Below, piece after piece: positions 21,750 through 30,264 of a DNA stretch of 64,000 nt. Numbering within the stretch: position 1 is the stretch's first letter; every line of letters starts with the position of its first letter. The stretch covers positions 1 through 64,000 of the forward strand of contig NZ_JACARC010000023.1 in NCBI RefSeq assembly GCF_013386825.1. Direction: 5' to 3'. This DNA comes from Pseudomonas sp. IPO3778. Its GTDB lineage: Bacteria > Pseudomonadota > Gammaproteobacteria > Pseudomonadales > Pseudomonadaceae. Position numbers and translations under genes: made by a program. The notes under the pieces were generated by a model, which saw only the letters and a list, made by a program, of their open reading frames with translations, did not search any database and had not been told where the DNA came from.

Positions 21750-22477
21750 CAGCACAGGCCTCCATTCACGGCCAATACCTGGCGGGTGATGTAGCCGGCT
21801 TCCGCCGACATCAGGAAATTCACCGCACCGGCGACTTCTTCCGGAGTGCCCATGCGTTGGGCCGGGATCATTTTCATCAGTTCTTCCACCGGTACGTTTT
21901 CATCGAGCATCGCGGTGTCGATCAGCCCGGGGGCCACGCAGTTGACGGTGATCTTGCGCTTGCCCAGCTCGATGGCCAGGGCCTTCGCGGCGCCGATCAA
22001 GCCGGCCTTGGACGCGCTGTAGTTGACCTGGCCGCGGTTGCCGATCAGCCCGGACACCGAGGTAATGCACACGATGCGCCCGGCGGCGCGACGACGAATC
22101 ATCGGCATCATCACCGGGTGCAGCACGTTGTAGAACCCGTCGAGGTTGGTGCGCATCACCACGTCCCAGTCGTCTTCCGACAGCGCCGGAAACGCACCGT
22201 CGCGCGTCAGCCCAGCGTTGAGCACCACGCCGTAATAGGCGCCATGGGCTTCCACGTCCGCCTCGAGAATTTCCTTGCAACTGGCGCGGTCCGCCACGTC
22301 GAATTGCAACACCCGGGCCTTGCGTCCCAAGGCTTCGATTTCGACCTGCACCCCCTCTGCCTCGGCACGCCCGCTGCGGCAATGCAGCACGATGTCGTGC
22401 CCGGCCTGGGCGAGGCGCAAAGCGATAGCGCGGCCGATGCCACGGCTGGAGCCGGTAACCAATACGGATTCAGTCAT
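21749..22477 (-). CDS. apeQ: Aryl polyene 3-ketoacyl-ACP reductase (ApeQ-type)
   Basis: FabG-like short-chain dehydrogenase of 242 residues that reduces the beta-keto group during polyene extension. The NADPH-binding TGSSRGIGRA motif is at residues 8-17, the NAG motif is present (VVLNAGLTRDG), and the catalytic Ser-Tyr-Lys are in ITSVSG and YSASK. Start overlaps the upstream dehydratase stop (ATGA) and its stop overlaps the next ketosynthase start. Confidence 0.92.
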   Translation of the reverse strand: MTESVLVTGSSRGIGRAIALRLAQAGHDIVLHCRSGRAEAEGVQVEIEALGRKARVLQFDVADRASCKEILEADVEAHGAYYGVVLNAGLTRDGAFPALSEDDWDVVMRTNLDGFYNVLHPVMMPMIRRRAAGRIVCITSVSGLIGNRGQVNYSASKAGLIGAAKALAIELGKRKITVNCVAPGLIDTAMLDENVPVEELMKMIPAQRMGTPEEVAGAVNFLMSAEAGYITRQVLAVNGGLC

Positions 22478-22935
22478 GGCGTGGTGTCCTTCGATTCATC
22501 TAAATAGTTGGCCGCCTGGGGCGGTCGAAATACGTTCAAGCGTGCACTCGCTTGGATACCGTCACCGGTGAGGTGGCATTCGAACACACCCATGCCGTTG
22601 TCGTCTTCCAGGGATCGCAAGCCGTGGATGGTCAGTTCGCTGCCGACGGGAAAATGCTCGACGTTGCACTCGAACTTGCGCGTGCCCAGCAGGAAGCCCA
22701 ATTCCACGGCGTCGCCTTTCTGGCGGGCACGGCAACCGGCGTAGGCGGCGACGCTTTGCGCCATCAACTCAATGCCGACCCACGCCGGCAGGCTGCCGTC
22801 GGCGCGGCTGAAAAGACCACCGGGCTTGACCGTCAGGCGGGTGTGAATCTGTTCTTCATCAAAGCTCAGGACCTGATCGATCAAAATCATGTCCCCGGCG
22901 TGGGGCAGCAGTTCGGCGAGCGGCCAGTCAGTCAT
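22474..22935 (-). CDS. apeP: Aryl polyene 3-hydroxyacyl-ACP dehydratase (ApeP-type)
   Basis: Hot-dog fold dehydratase of 153 residues. The motif LLPHAGDMILIDQV holds the active-site His and resembles FabA/FabZ; the helix segment WVGIELMAQSVAAYAG follows. In characterised APE systems this protein pairs with a second small dehydratase (ApeI); here that partner is fused to the ligase at 32082-33752. Start ATG 22935 is chosen because it overlaps the stop of the upstream ketosynthase (ATGA). Confidence 0.88.
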   Translation of the reverse strand: MTDWPLAELLPHAGDMILIDQVLSFDEEQIHTRLTVKPGGLFSRADGSLPAWVGIELMAQSVAAYAGCRARQKGDAVELGFLLGTRKFECNVEHFPVGSELTIHGLRSLEDDNGMGVFECHLTGDGIQASARLNVFRPPQAANYLDESKDTTP

Positions 22936-24098
22936 GGGGCGTCTCCGATAATCAGGCTGACGTTGTTGCCGCCGAAGGCAAACGAGTTGCTCATCAGGCA
23001 GCGTTTTTCCAGGGTGTCGCCGGGCTGCGCCCACTTCAACACGGGCAGCTCGGGGTCCGCCTGGCCGTCCCAGACATGGGGCGGCACCAGGCCTTCTGCG
23101 AGGCTCAGCCAGCAGAAGGCCGCTTCCAGGGCACCGGCGGCGCCCAGTGTATGGCCGCTCATGGGTTTGGTTGACGAACAGGCCACGCCGTCCGGGAACA
23201 GGGCCGCGACCGCCAGGGCTTCCATGGCGTCGTTATGCTGCGTGGCGGTGCCGTGCAGGTTCAGGTAACCGATCTGCCCGGGCGCCAGTTTTGCGCTGGC
23301 CAGGGCCTTGCCCATCGCTTGCAGCGCGCCCTTGCCGGTGGGCTCGGGGGCGGAAATATGGTGGGCGTCGCAACTGGCGCCACTGCCCAACAGCGCGACG
23401 GTTGCCGGGGTCTTGCTCATCAAAAACAACACGGCGGCTTCGCCGATGTTGATCCCGTTACGGTTCGCCGAGAACGGGTTGCAGCGTTGTGCCGAGACCG
23501 CTTCCAGCGATGAAAAACCATTGAGGGTCAGCTTGCACAGCGTGTCGACACCACCGCAGATCACCGCATCGCACACGCCCAGATCCAACAGGCGCTGGGC
23601 ACTCATCAGCGCCCGCGCGCTGGAGGTGCAGGCAGTGGAAATCACATAGGCCGGGCCGCTCAGTTGCAGCCACTCGGCGAGGAAGTTCGCCGGGGCGCCG
23701 AGTTCCTGTTGCTGGTAGTCGTAGTCGCCGGGGAACTGCTTTTCCCGCAGGTAGTGGGCGATACCGCGGCTGGCCTCATCGATGCCCGAGGTGCTGGTGC
23801 CGAGCACGATGCCGATACGGGACGCACCAAAGGTCTGGATCGCGTGCCGGATCTCGTCGTCAATCTGCAACGCCGCTTCCAGTAACAACTGGTTATTACG
23901 GCTGCGATGGGATTCCAGCCCGGGCGGGATTGCCGCCAGCTCACCGTGTACGCCGGCCACCGGCAACACACGCTCCGGCACCCAGCCGCTTTCAGCGCGC
24001 ATGCCGGAGCAGTCGCCGGCAAACAGGCTGCGGCTGACTTCGCGCTTGTCGCGGCCCAGGGCGCAGATCACGCCGAGGGCGTTGAGGTAGGCGGTCAT
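22932..24098 (-). CDS. apeO: Aryl polyene ketosynthase (ApeO-type)
   Basis: FabF-like ketosynthase of 388 residues with Cys in STACTSSARA (about 164), His in LHGTATQHND and His in SGHTLGAAG, so it should be catalytically active. In described systems ApeO forms a heterodimer with the shortened, inactive ketosynthase-like ApeC, which here would be the gene at 35590-36312. Both ends overlap neighbours by ATGA, suggesting translational coupling. Confidence 0.9.
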   Translation of the reverse strand: MTAYLNALGVICALGRDKREVSRSLFAGDCSGMRAESGWVPERVLPVAGVHGELAAIPPGLESHRSRNNQLLLEAALQIDDEIRHAIQTFGASRIGIVLGTSTSGIDEASRGIAHYLREKQFPGDYDYQQQELGAPANFLAEWLQLSGPAYVISTACTSSARALMSAQRLLDLGVCDAVICGGVDTLCKLTLNGFSSLEAVSAQRCNPFSANRNGINIGEAAVLFLMSKTPATVALLGSGASCDAHHISAPEPTGKGALQAMGKALASAKLAPGQIGYLNLHGTATQHNDAMEALAVAALFPDGVACSSTKPMSGHTLGAAGALEAAFCWLSLAEGLVPPHVWDGQADPELPVLKWAQPGDTLEKRCLMSNSFAFGGNNVSLIIGDAP

Positions 24099-24577
24099 CG
24101 GGCGGCCTCAAGGGGCGAGATGCGGTAGGTCAGGTGTTGCCCGATCACGTCCACGCGAAATACCAGGGAGGAGTGATAAGTGATTTTCCAGTGGAGCGGC
24201 AGGGTGCGGATCAGGTCCATTTCCTGGGTGCCGGGGTACAGCGCGGAGACTTCATCCGACGACGTGAGGGCAAACAACAGCGCGGCAAACAACTCCCGCG
24301 CCTGGGGGTTGGGCGGCAGCAGTCCATCGGCTTGCCAGCCACCGTTGATCAACTTCTGCCGCGCCTGGGGAATGCCCAGCGGGTCCATCATCGACCAGCG
24401 GATCCCGCCGCCTTCGCGTTGCATCACCAGTAACCAGTCCTGACGCTGGCCGTCCTGTTCGCGCTGCACGTGCAGTTGCAGGGGCAGGCTCAGCACCGGG
24501 TTTTTCGACGGCAACGGCGGCTGGCTGGCGCACGCGCTCAGCAGCAACAGGCAGCCGATCAACAGCATTCGAATCAT
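24095..24577 (-). CDS. DUF3261 lipoprotein of the APE operon
   Basis: 160-residue lipoprotein: signal peptide MIRMLLIGCLLLLSAC with the lipobox cysteine at residue 16, then about 140 residues of beta-rich sequence fitting the DUF3261 family found in aryl polyene clusters (apeN by order). Presumably at the outer membrane, helping place the pigment, as its neighbours include LolA-like and MMPL exporter genes. Function is inference from context. ATGA overlaps both sides. Confidence 0.8.
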   Translation of the reverse strand: MIRMLLIGCLLLLSACASQPPLPSKNPVLSLPLQLHVQREQDGQRQDWLLVMQREGGGIRWSMMDPLGIPQARQKLINGGWQADGLLPPNPQARELFAALLFALTSSDEVSALYPGTQEMDLIRTLPLHWKITYHSSLVFRVDVIGQHLTYRISPLEAAR

Positions 24578-25308
24578 GTTTCAGGGCTCGCTAGAGGTTT
24601 GCGGGCGACCACATTGACCAGGGTTTCTTCGCGCTGGCCGGCCGGTGGCGGCTGGCGCAGGCCCCAGCGTTCAAGCAGGCCGAAATCGGTGGCGCGGCTC
24701 CACCACAGGTACGGGTATGATACGTTCTGCGGGCCGAACTCAAAGCCTTGCTCGCGGAGCATCTCAAGGTACTCTTCTGCGCTTTTTTGCACATGCATCG
24801 GGTGACGGAACAGCCAGCGAATCACCCAGGTGTCGATGTAGGCTTCGGTGGACTCGGCAAACAGCAAATAGCCGCCCGGCTTGAGCACCCGGTAGAACTC
24901 TTTCAGGGCGCGGTGTTGTTCCACCAGGTGATGGAAAGTCTGGTGACAGAACAGCACGTCGACACTGGCGTCGGGCACCTCGAGGGTCGCGCAATCGCTG
25001 CTGATCAACTCAATGGCGATGCCCTGGCGCGCCGCTTCGGCACGGCTCAGTTCCAGGCTGTGAGGGTCGGCGTCCAGGCCGATCAGGCGCTCGGGGGCGA
25101 ACACCTGTTGCAAGTACTGGAACGACTTGCCCTGGCCGCAGCCGGCGTCCAGCAGCACCGGCGCCACCGGCAGCGGATCGCTGAACAGGCTGCGCAGGTC
25201 GTTGATTGCCACGCGCAGCACATGGTGCTGCCAGGTGTGGCTGCGCAGGAACCAGAAGCCGAATTTGGTTTCTTCGACATAATTTTTACTGAGGTACTGG
25301 CTGCTCAT
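24574..25308 (-). CDS. Class I SAM-dependent methyltransferase of the APE operon
   Basis: 244-residue methyltransferase with the SAM-binding motif LLDAGCGQGKSF (about 60-71) and following acidic loop GLDADP. In aryl polyene clusters such an enzyme is expected to methylate the aromatic head group; that role is inferred from context. Start ATG 25308 overlaps the MMPL stop (ATGA), preferred to an in-frame start 11 codons upstream. Downstream ATGA overlap with the DUF3261 gene. Confidence 0.85.
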   Translation of the reverse strand: MSSQYLSKNYVEETKFGFWFLRSHTWQHHVLRVAINDLRSLFSDPLPVAPVLLDAGCGQGKSFQYLQQVFAPERLIGLDADPHSLELSRAEAARQGIAIELISSDCATLEVPDASVDVLFCHQTFHHLVEQHRALKEFYRVLKPGGYLLFAESTEAYIDTWVIRWLFRHPMHVQKSAEEYLEMLREQGFEFGPQNVSYPYLWWSRATDFGLLERWGLRQPPPAGQREETLVNVVARKPLASPET

Positions 25309-27644
25309 CTTTTCTTCCTTGTCCCTGACGGGGCGGCCCACGGTGCCAGGATGAAGCTGAACGCCAGCCCCAAACTCACCGACAGCCCAAAATTACTCAC
25401 CGCCGGCGTGCTGGAAATGGCCAGCAGGCCGAACGATAGCCAAGTAGTCACGGCGGCCAACAGTGTGCCCAACAGGCTCACGGCGGCGCCGCCAATTTGT
25501 TCACGCATCAGGATCGCGTAGTCGACGCTGATGGCGGTCACCAGCAGCAGGCCAAACAGGCTGAACAACGTCAGTGGCTGCCCCAGCCAACCGAGGCTGG
25601 CCAGGCTGCACAGCGCCGCCAGCAGCGGCAGGGCGACGATACGCAGGGCACCGCCGAAGCCGAACGGCAGGATCAGCAACAGCACGATCAACACGCACGA
25701 CATCAATTTCAATTCGGCGGCGCTGATCTGCGTGGCGGCAAACACCTGGTTCAAGTCGCCCAGGCGGTCCACCAACTGCACACCGGGCAGATCCAGGGCC
25801 TGCACCCGCAGCAACGCCGGGTTGTTCAAGCCTTGCAGGCTGACCATCGCCGCCACGCCGCCGTCGACGTTGCCCAGCCACAGGGTGCGCCACGGCTCAG
25901 CCAGCGGGCCGACCAGTGCGGCGTCGATGTCTTCCGTGGGCAAGGCTTGCAACTGGGCCAGCTCGGCTTGCAACGCGCTGGCCGGCACGCCGAGGTCGAG
26001 CAATGGCTGCCAGTACTGCGGCAACGTGCTCAGGGCGTCCCGCAGTTGCTGTTGCTCGGCCGGCGCGCTGACCAACTGGTTGAGCGCCAGGTAACCCTGG
26101 AGCTTGTCCATGTTCACCAACTGATCCAGGCGCTGGCTCAGTGCAGCCTGGCGCTCCAGCAACTGTTGCTGGTTGTCTGCCCGTACCAGGAAGAATTGGC
26201 TGGTGGGCTGATACCCGGTAATCCGTGCAACGGCCTGGGCTTCCTGCAGCAACTGCGGCGGTGCACCGATCCATTGGCGGATATCGTTTTTGCTGTTCAG
26301 GTGCCACAGGCCGCCGGCGCAAAACACCAGCACCAGTACCAGCAACACCGGGCTTGGCAGGCGCTTGAGCAGCGACTCGCGCACGCTCAGCAGGACCTCG
26401 GCAATGCGCAGCGGCCATTGCGCCGGACGCAGCTCCAGGCCCTTGAGCAAGGCCGGCAGCAGGCACACGGCGGACAAGTAAGCGCCCACCAGACCTGCTG
26501 CCGAGAACACCGCGATTTGGGTCAGGGCCGGGAACGGCGTCCAGGCCAGCGCCAGGTAGCCGATGCAACTGGTGGCCAGGCTCAGGCTCAGGCCCGGCAA
26601 GGTCAGGCGCAACGCCGGCCAACTGCGCCAAGGGCTCATGCTCCAGCTCTTGGACAGGTAATGCAGCGGGTAATCCACCGCCACGCCGATCAGGCTTGAT
26701 CCCAGCACCAGCGTGATCACATGCATATGGCCGAACAGCGCCACACAGGCCACCGCGCCAAACAACATGCCCACCAGCACGGGCACAAACGCCAGCCATA
26801 CCCGCCAGCGCCGGAACGCCAGCAGCAACAGCAACAGAATCCCGGCCGTCGCGCCGCCGCCGACCCAGGTGATTTCCCGGGTCGCCTGCTGCTGACCATT
26901 GGCCGCGTAGAGCAGGCCGCTGGCGGCGAGCAATTGCGCGCCTTGCGGGTCGGCCTGCTCGCGGCTGGCCTTGAGCAGTTCGGCCACTTGCAGCGGCAGT
27001 TTCAGGTCGAAGGCGTTGCCGGTGGTGCGCGCCCGCAGCAGCACCCAGCTTTTGCCGTCGGCATCGGCGATCAACGCGCCGCTGCCGATATCCAGTTGCA
27101 CCGAGCCGTGCTGCGGCTGGCTGTTCTGGATGCGCCCGGTGAGGCCCAGCCAATCGTCCTGGCTGGGCACCAGGCTGAAGCCGGTGAACGGATCAAACAG
27201 CGACTGAACACGCTGCTGAATAAACGCTTGGGGCTCGTCGATCAATTGCTCGCGGTCCTTGGCCGAAAGCATCGCCAGCCGGCCTTGCAGCAACTGCTGA
27301 CGCAGGGCGGGCAAGTCGGCTTGCAGGTTCCACTGGACCTTTTCAAACAGGCCGCTGGCCTGCCAGCGCTCGCCCAATTGTTGGGCCATGGCCACGGCTT
27401 TTTGCCGGTCGGCATGCCCCACCAGCACCAGTATTTCGCGGTTCAGCGGTTCCTGCATGCGTTGTTCGGCGCGCAACTCCAGGGCGTCCGGCGCGGTGCC
27501 GGGCACCAGTTCCATCAGGTTCGCCGACAGCGGCGCGCCATGGCGCCATTGCCAGCCCGCCAGGGCCAGCACGGCCACCAGCAGGATCAGGAACAGGCGC
27601 GGCAACCAGCGTTCACTCGGCAAAGTCGTGTTGCTCCGCGTCAC
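25305..27644 (-). CDS. MMPL/RND-family exporter of the APE operon
   Basis: 779-residue membrane protein with about twelve transmembrane helices in two halves: one at the N terminus, then a large periplasmic loop (about 40-270), a bundle of five or six (about 275-420), a second periplasmic loop, and a final bundle. This is the MMPL/RND plan, and such a gene in APE clusters (apeM by order) is thought to move the aryl polyene lipid towards the outer membrane. The start used is GTG 27644, 32 nt inside the lolA-like gene. Confidence 0.88.
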   Translation of the reverse strand: MTRSNTTLPSERWLPRLFLILLVAVLALAGWQWRHGAPLSANLMELVPGTAPDALELRAEQRMQEPLNREILVLVGHADRQKAVAMAQQLGERWQASGLFEKVQWNLQADLPALRQQLLQGRLAMLSAKDREQLIDEPQAFIQQRVQSLFDPFTGFSLVPSQDDWLGLTGRIQNSQPQHGSVQLDIGSGALIADADGKSWVLLRARTTGNAFDLKLPLQVAELLKASREQADPQGAQLLAASGLLYAANGQQQATREITWVGGGATAGILLLLLLAFRRWRVWLAFVPVLVGMLFGAVACVALFGHMHVITLVLGSSLIGVAVDYPLHYLSKSWSMSPWRSWPALRLTLPGLSLSLATSCIGYLALAWTPFPALTQIAVFSAAGLVGAYLSAVCLLPALLKGLELRPAQWPLRIAEVLLSVRESLLKRLPSPVLLVLVLVFCAGGLWHLNSKNDIRQWIGAPPQLLQEAQAVARITGYQPTSQFFLVRADNQQQLLERQAALSQRLDQLVNMDKLQGYLALNQLVSAPAEQQQLRDALSTLPQYWQPLLDLGVPASALQAELAQLQALPTEDIDAALVGPLAEPWRTLWLGNVDGGVAAMVSLQGLNNPALLRVQALDLPGVQLVDRLGDLNQVFAATQISAAELKLMSCVLIVLLLILPFGFGGALRIVALPLLAALCSLASLGWLGQPLTLFSLFGLLLVTAISVDYAILMREQIGGAAVSLLGTLLAAVTTWLSFGLLAISSTPAVSNFGLSVSLGLAFSFILAPWAAPSGTRKKR

Positions 27645-28308
27645 TCAAAGGCTGGCTGCTGGTGCTGTCCTGCATGCGCAGCACGGTGCTGTCGCCCTGG
27701 GTTTCCAGCAGCTCGATTTTTTGCACCAGCTCGCCGCCGTCGATATTGATCTGGGTGAACACCTGCTTGAGCAGCAACGAGCGCGGGGTCAGCGTGAGTT
27801 GCCACTGCTGGGCGTCGCCTTGCAGGTGCAGCTCGAAGTCCCGTTGCAAGCCGCTGCTGTCGCCCTGCAATACGGCGAGGAACAAACGGTTCTGCTCAGT
27901 ACCGGCGCTCTTGTTTGGCAGCCGTTGCCAGCCGTTGGCGTCACGCCGGGCGATGCCATTGGCGCTGATGCGGTAGTCCTGTTGCAGCGGGGTTTTCAGC
28001 AGCCACAGCAGGCCGTGATCCTTGGCCAGCACGAAGGTGCCTTTGCTGACCAGGGGCTGGGGCAGGGCGCGCAGGTGTTTTTCCTGGATGAAGTTGCCGT
28101 GGATCACTGACGGTTTTGCCAGCTGATCGCTGAGTTGTTGCAGGTCGAAAGCGTGGGCCACGCCTGAAACGCCCAACAACAGCATCAACGCGACCCTTGT
28201 AGGAGCGAGCTTGCTCGCGAAGAACCAGAGGGCGCTGCGGGGTGTCAGGCGGCCTGCGTTATCGTTGACGTTTTTCGCGAGCAAGCTCGCTCCTACAGGG
28301 GGGGTCAT
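27613..28308 (-). CDS. LolA-like outer-membrane carrier with in-frame REP insertion near the start
   Basis: Periplasmic LolA-type carrier (apeL by order), likely passing the polyene lipid to the outer membrane. The reading frame is 231 residues, but codons about 4-38 are a REP palindrome (28198-28299) read through in frame (VGASLLAK...FFASKLAPT). After it comes a normal signal-peptide core and cleavage site, LMLLLGVSGVAHA. The ATG at 28308 overlaps the thioesterase stop (ATGA), so the original start codon seems kept and the palindrome inserted between it and the hydrophobic core. Mature LolA domain is about residues 53-231. Confidence 0.8.
   Translation of the reverse strand: MTPPVGASLLAKNVNDNAGRLTPRSALWFFASKLAPTRVALMLLLGVSGVAHAFDLQQLSDQLAKPSVIHGNFIQEKHLRALPQPLVSKGTFVLAKDHGLLWLLKTPLQQDYRISANGIARRDANGWQRLPNKSAGTEQNRLFLAVLQGDSSGLQRDFELHLQGDAQQWQLTLTPRSLLLKQVFTQINIDGGELVQKIELLETQGDSTVLRMQDSTSSQPLSDAEQHDFAE
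28198..28299. repeat. REP pair inside the lolA-like coding start
   Basis: Arms TGTAGGAGCGAGCTTGCTCGCGAA and its complement enclose about 55 bp. It is a different REP family from the GTGGGAGC type. It lies wholly inside the open frame of the lolA-like gene without breaking it. Confidence 0.9.
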
Positions 28309-28730
28309 TGCAGGGCTCTCTCTACGGCGTCTGTGAATATTTTTGGCGACGCCAGTTGCATCTCGCGGCTGGCAATCTCCACCGCCACTTGCACGGTACT
28401 GGCGCGGGTCAGGCGCTCACCGGTGGCCTTGTCGCTGATCAGGTAATTGACCTTCAAGCGGTTCTCCCACTCCACCAGGCTGGCGCGCACGGTGATGGTC
28501 TGGCCGAAGGTCGCGCCGCGCACATACCGCAGCTGCATATCGATCACCGGCCAGGCGTAGCCCGACTCCAGCATCTGCGTGTAGTTGTGGCCGAGCTTGT
28601 CCAGCAAGGCGCAGCGGGCGACTTCCAGGTACTTCACGTAGTGCCCGTGCCACACCACGTTCATGGTGTCGATGTCGAAAAACGGCACGAGGATTTCAGT
28701 GTCGCAATGCAACACACCCTGGCTACGCAT
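28305..28730 (-). CDS. apeK: 4-hydroxybenzoyl-CoA thioesterase-like protein (ApeK-type)
   Basis: 141-residue hot-dog thioesterase with the family signature DIDTMNVVWHGHYVKYLEVAR, where the Asp and the HGHY segment form the active site. In APE clusters it is thought to release or edit acyl chains. It overlaps the ammonia-lyase stop by 8 nt and the lolA-like start by 4 nt. Confidence 0.88.
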   Translation of the reverse strand: MRSQGVLHCDTEILVPFFDIDTMNVVWHGHYVKYLEVARCALLDKLGHNYTQMLESGYAWPVIDMQLRYVRGATFGQTITVRASLVEWENRLKVNYLISDKATGERLTRASTVQVAVEIASREMQLASPKIFTDAVERALQ

Positions 28731-30264
28731 GCAGCCTCCAGTGTTGCTCGGCGATGCGTTTCAGGCACAGGCGCAGTTCGCCTTCCAGGGCGCGGTCTTC
28801 GATGACCGGCGGGAAGTCCTTGGCCAATTCTTCGTGCATGGCGGCCAGCGCCGGTGGCAGCGGGCGGGCGTCTTCAGCCTGGGCCCGCAGCCATACGCCC
28901 TGGTTGGCGGCCAGCAGGGCGGCGGCGGCGACTTGTTCGGTCAGCTCCAGCACACGAATGGCGTCGCGGGCGGCGATGGTGCCCATGCTCACCTTGTCCT
29001 GGTTGTGGCACTCGGTGGAGCGCGAGAACACGCTGGCCGGCATCGTGTTTTTCAGGGCTTCGGCGGTCCAGGCGCTGGTACCGATCTGCACCGCCTTGAA
29101 GCCGTGGTTGATCATTGCCCGCTCGGCGGGTGCGCCCGACAAGTTGCTCGGCAGGCCGTGGTTGTAACGCACGTCCACTAGCAGGGCGAGCTGGCGGTCC
29201 AGCAGGTCGGCGACGTTGGCCACCAGGGTCTTGAGGCTGTCCATGGCGAAGGCAATGTGGCCGCCGTAGAAGTGGCCGCCGTGCAGCACACGCTCTTCTT
29301 CGGCGTCGATGATCGGGTTGTCGTTGGCGCTGTTGAGTTCGATCTCGATAAACGAGCGCAGCCAGTTCAGGCTGTCGGCCAACACGCCCAACACGTGGGG
29401 CGCGCAGCGCAGCGAATAGCGATCTTGCAGGCGATGCAGCGGCGCGGTGGGTGCGTCAATCGCCAGGTCTTTGCGCAGCCAGGCGGCCACTTGCATCTGC
29501 CCCGGGTGCGGCTTGGCGGCAAACAGGCGCTCGTCGAAATGCTCCGGGTTGCCTTGCAGCGCCACTACGTTCAGCGCGGTGATGCGCGTGGCCAGTTGCA
29601 GCAGGTAATCGGCGCGGGCGAAAGCCAGGCAGGCGAGGCCGGTCATCACCGCGGTGCCGTTCATCAAGGCCAGGGCTTCTTTCGGGCGCAGCACCAGCGG
29701 GTCCCAGCCCAGCTCGCGGTGCACGTCGGCGGCCAGGCGACGTTCGCCACGGAACATCACTTCGCGCTCGCCAGACAGGGTCGCAGCCACGTAGGACAGT
29801 GGCGTCAAATCACCGCTGGCGCCCACCGAGCCTTCTTCCGGAATCAGCGGCAGCACGTCGAATTCAAGGAACGCGTGCAGGCGTTCCAGCAACTCCACGC
29901 GTACCCCGGACACGCCGTGGCACAGCGACTGCAACCGCGCGGCCAGCACGGCGCGTGTGGCTTGCGCGTCCAGCAACTTGCCCAGGCCGCAGCCGTGGAA
30001 GGTGTAGAGGTGGCGGGGCAGCGCTTCGACATGCTGCAACGGCACCGCCACCACGCATGAGTCGCCGTAGCCGGTGGTCACGCCGTAGATCACGCCTTCC
30101 TTGTCCAGCAGCGAATCGAGGAACTGCGCGCCCTTGGCGATACGCTGGCGATACGCGGCATCGGCTTGCAGTTGAGTCGGCGCCTGACGGTTGGCCAGGG
30201 CCAGCACGTCTTCGATGCGCAAAGGGAGTTCGCCGAAGGTTACCGGCTCAAGATGCGTCGTCAT
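28723..30264 (-). CDS. Aromatic amino acid (HAL/TAL-family) ammonia-lyase
   Basis: 513-residue member of the histidine/tyrosine/phenylalanine ammonia-lyase family. The MIO cofactor triad Ala-Ser-Gly is present in GSVGASGDLTPLSY (about 143-156), and the TGYGD loop with active-site Tyr is near residue 65. By eye the substrate-selectivity pair aligns to Phe-His in YTFHGCGLG, whereas histidine lyases usually have Ser-His and bacterial tyrosine lyases His-Leu. In a pigment operon the likely job is to make a cinnamate-type starter acid from an aromatic amino acid; substrate is uncertain. It overlaps both neighbours (17 and 8 nt). Confidence 0.85.
   Translation of the reverse strand: MTTHLEPVTFGELPLRIEDVLALANRQAPTQLQADAAYRQRIAKGAQFLDSLLDKEGVIYGVTTGYGDSCVVAVPLQHVEALPRHLYTFHGCGLGKLLDAQATRAVLAARLQSLCHGVSGVRVELLERLHAFLEFDVLPLIPEEGSVGASGDLTPLSYVAATLSGEREVMFRGERRLAADVHRELGWDPLVLRPKEALALMNGTAVMTGLACLAFARADYLLQLATRITALNVVALQGNPEHFDERLFAAKPHPGQMQVAAWLRKDLAIDAPTAPLHRLQDRYSLRCAPHVLGVLADSLNWLRSFIEIELNSANDNPIIDAEEERVLHGGHFYGGHIAFAMDSLKTLVANVADLLDRQLALLVDVRYNHGLPSNLSGAPAERAMINHGFKAVQIGTSAWTAEALKNTMPASVFSRSTECHNQDKVSMGTIAARDAIRVLELTEQVAAAALLAANQGVWLRAQAEDARPLPPALAAMHEELAKDFPPVIEDRALEGELRLCLKRIAEQHWRLHA

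Noticed and set aside
20253..21794. 513-codon plus-strand frame opposite the apeR region
   Set aside because: Antisense to an intact ketosynthase with full catalytic triad.
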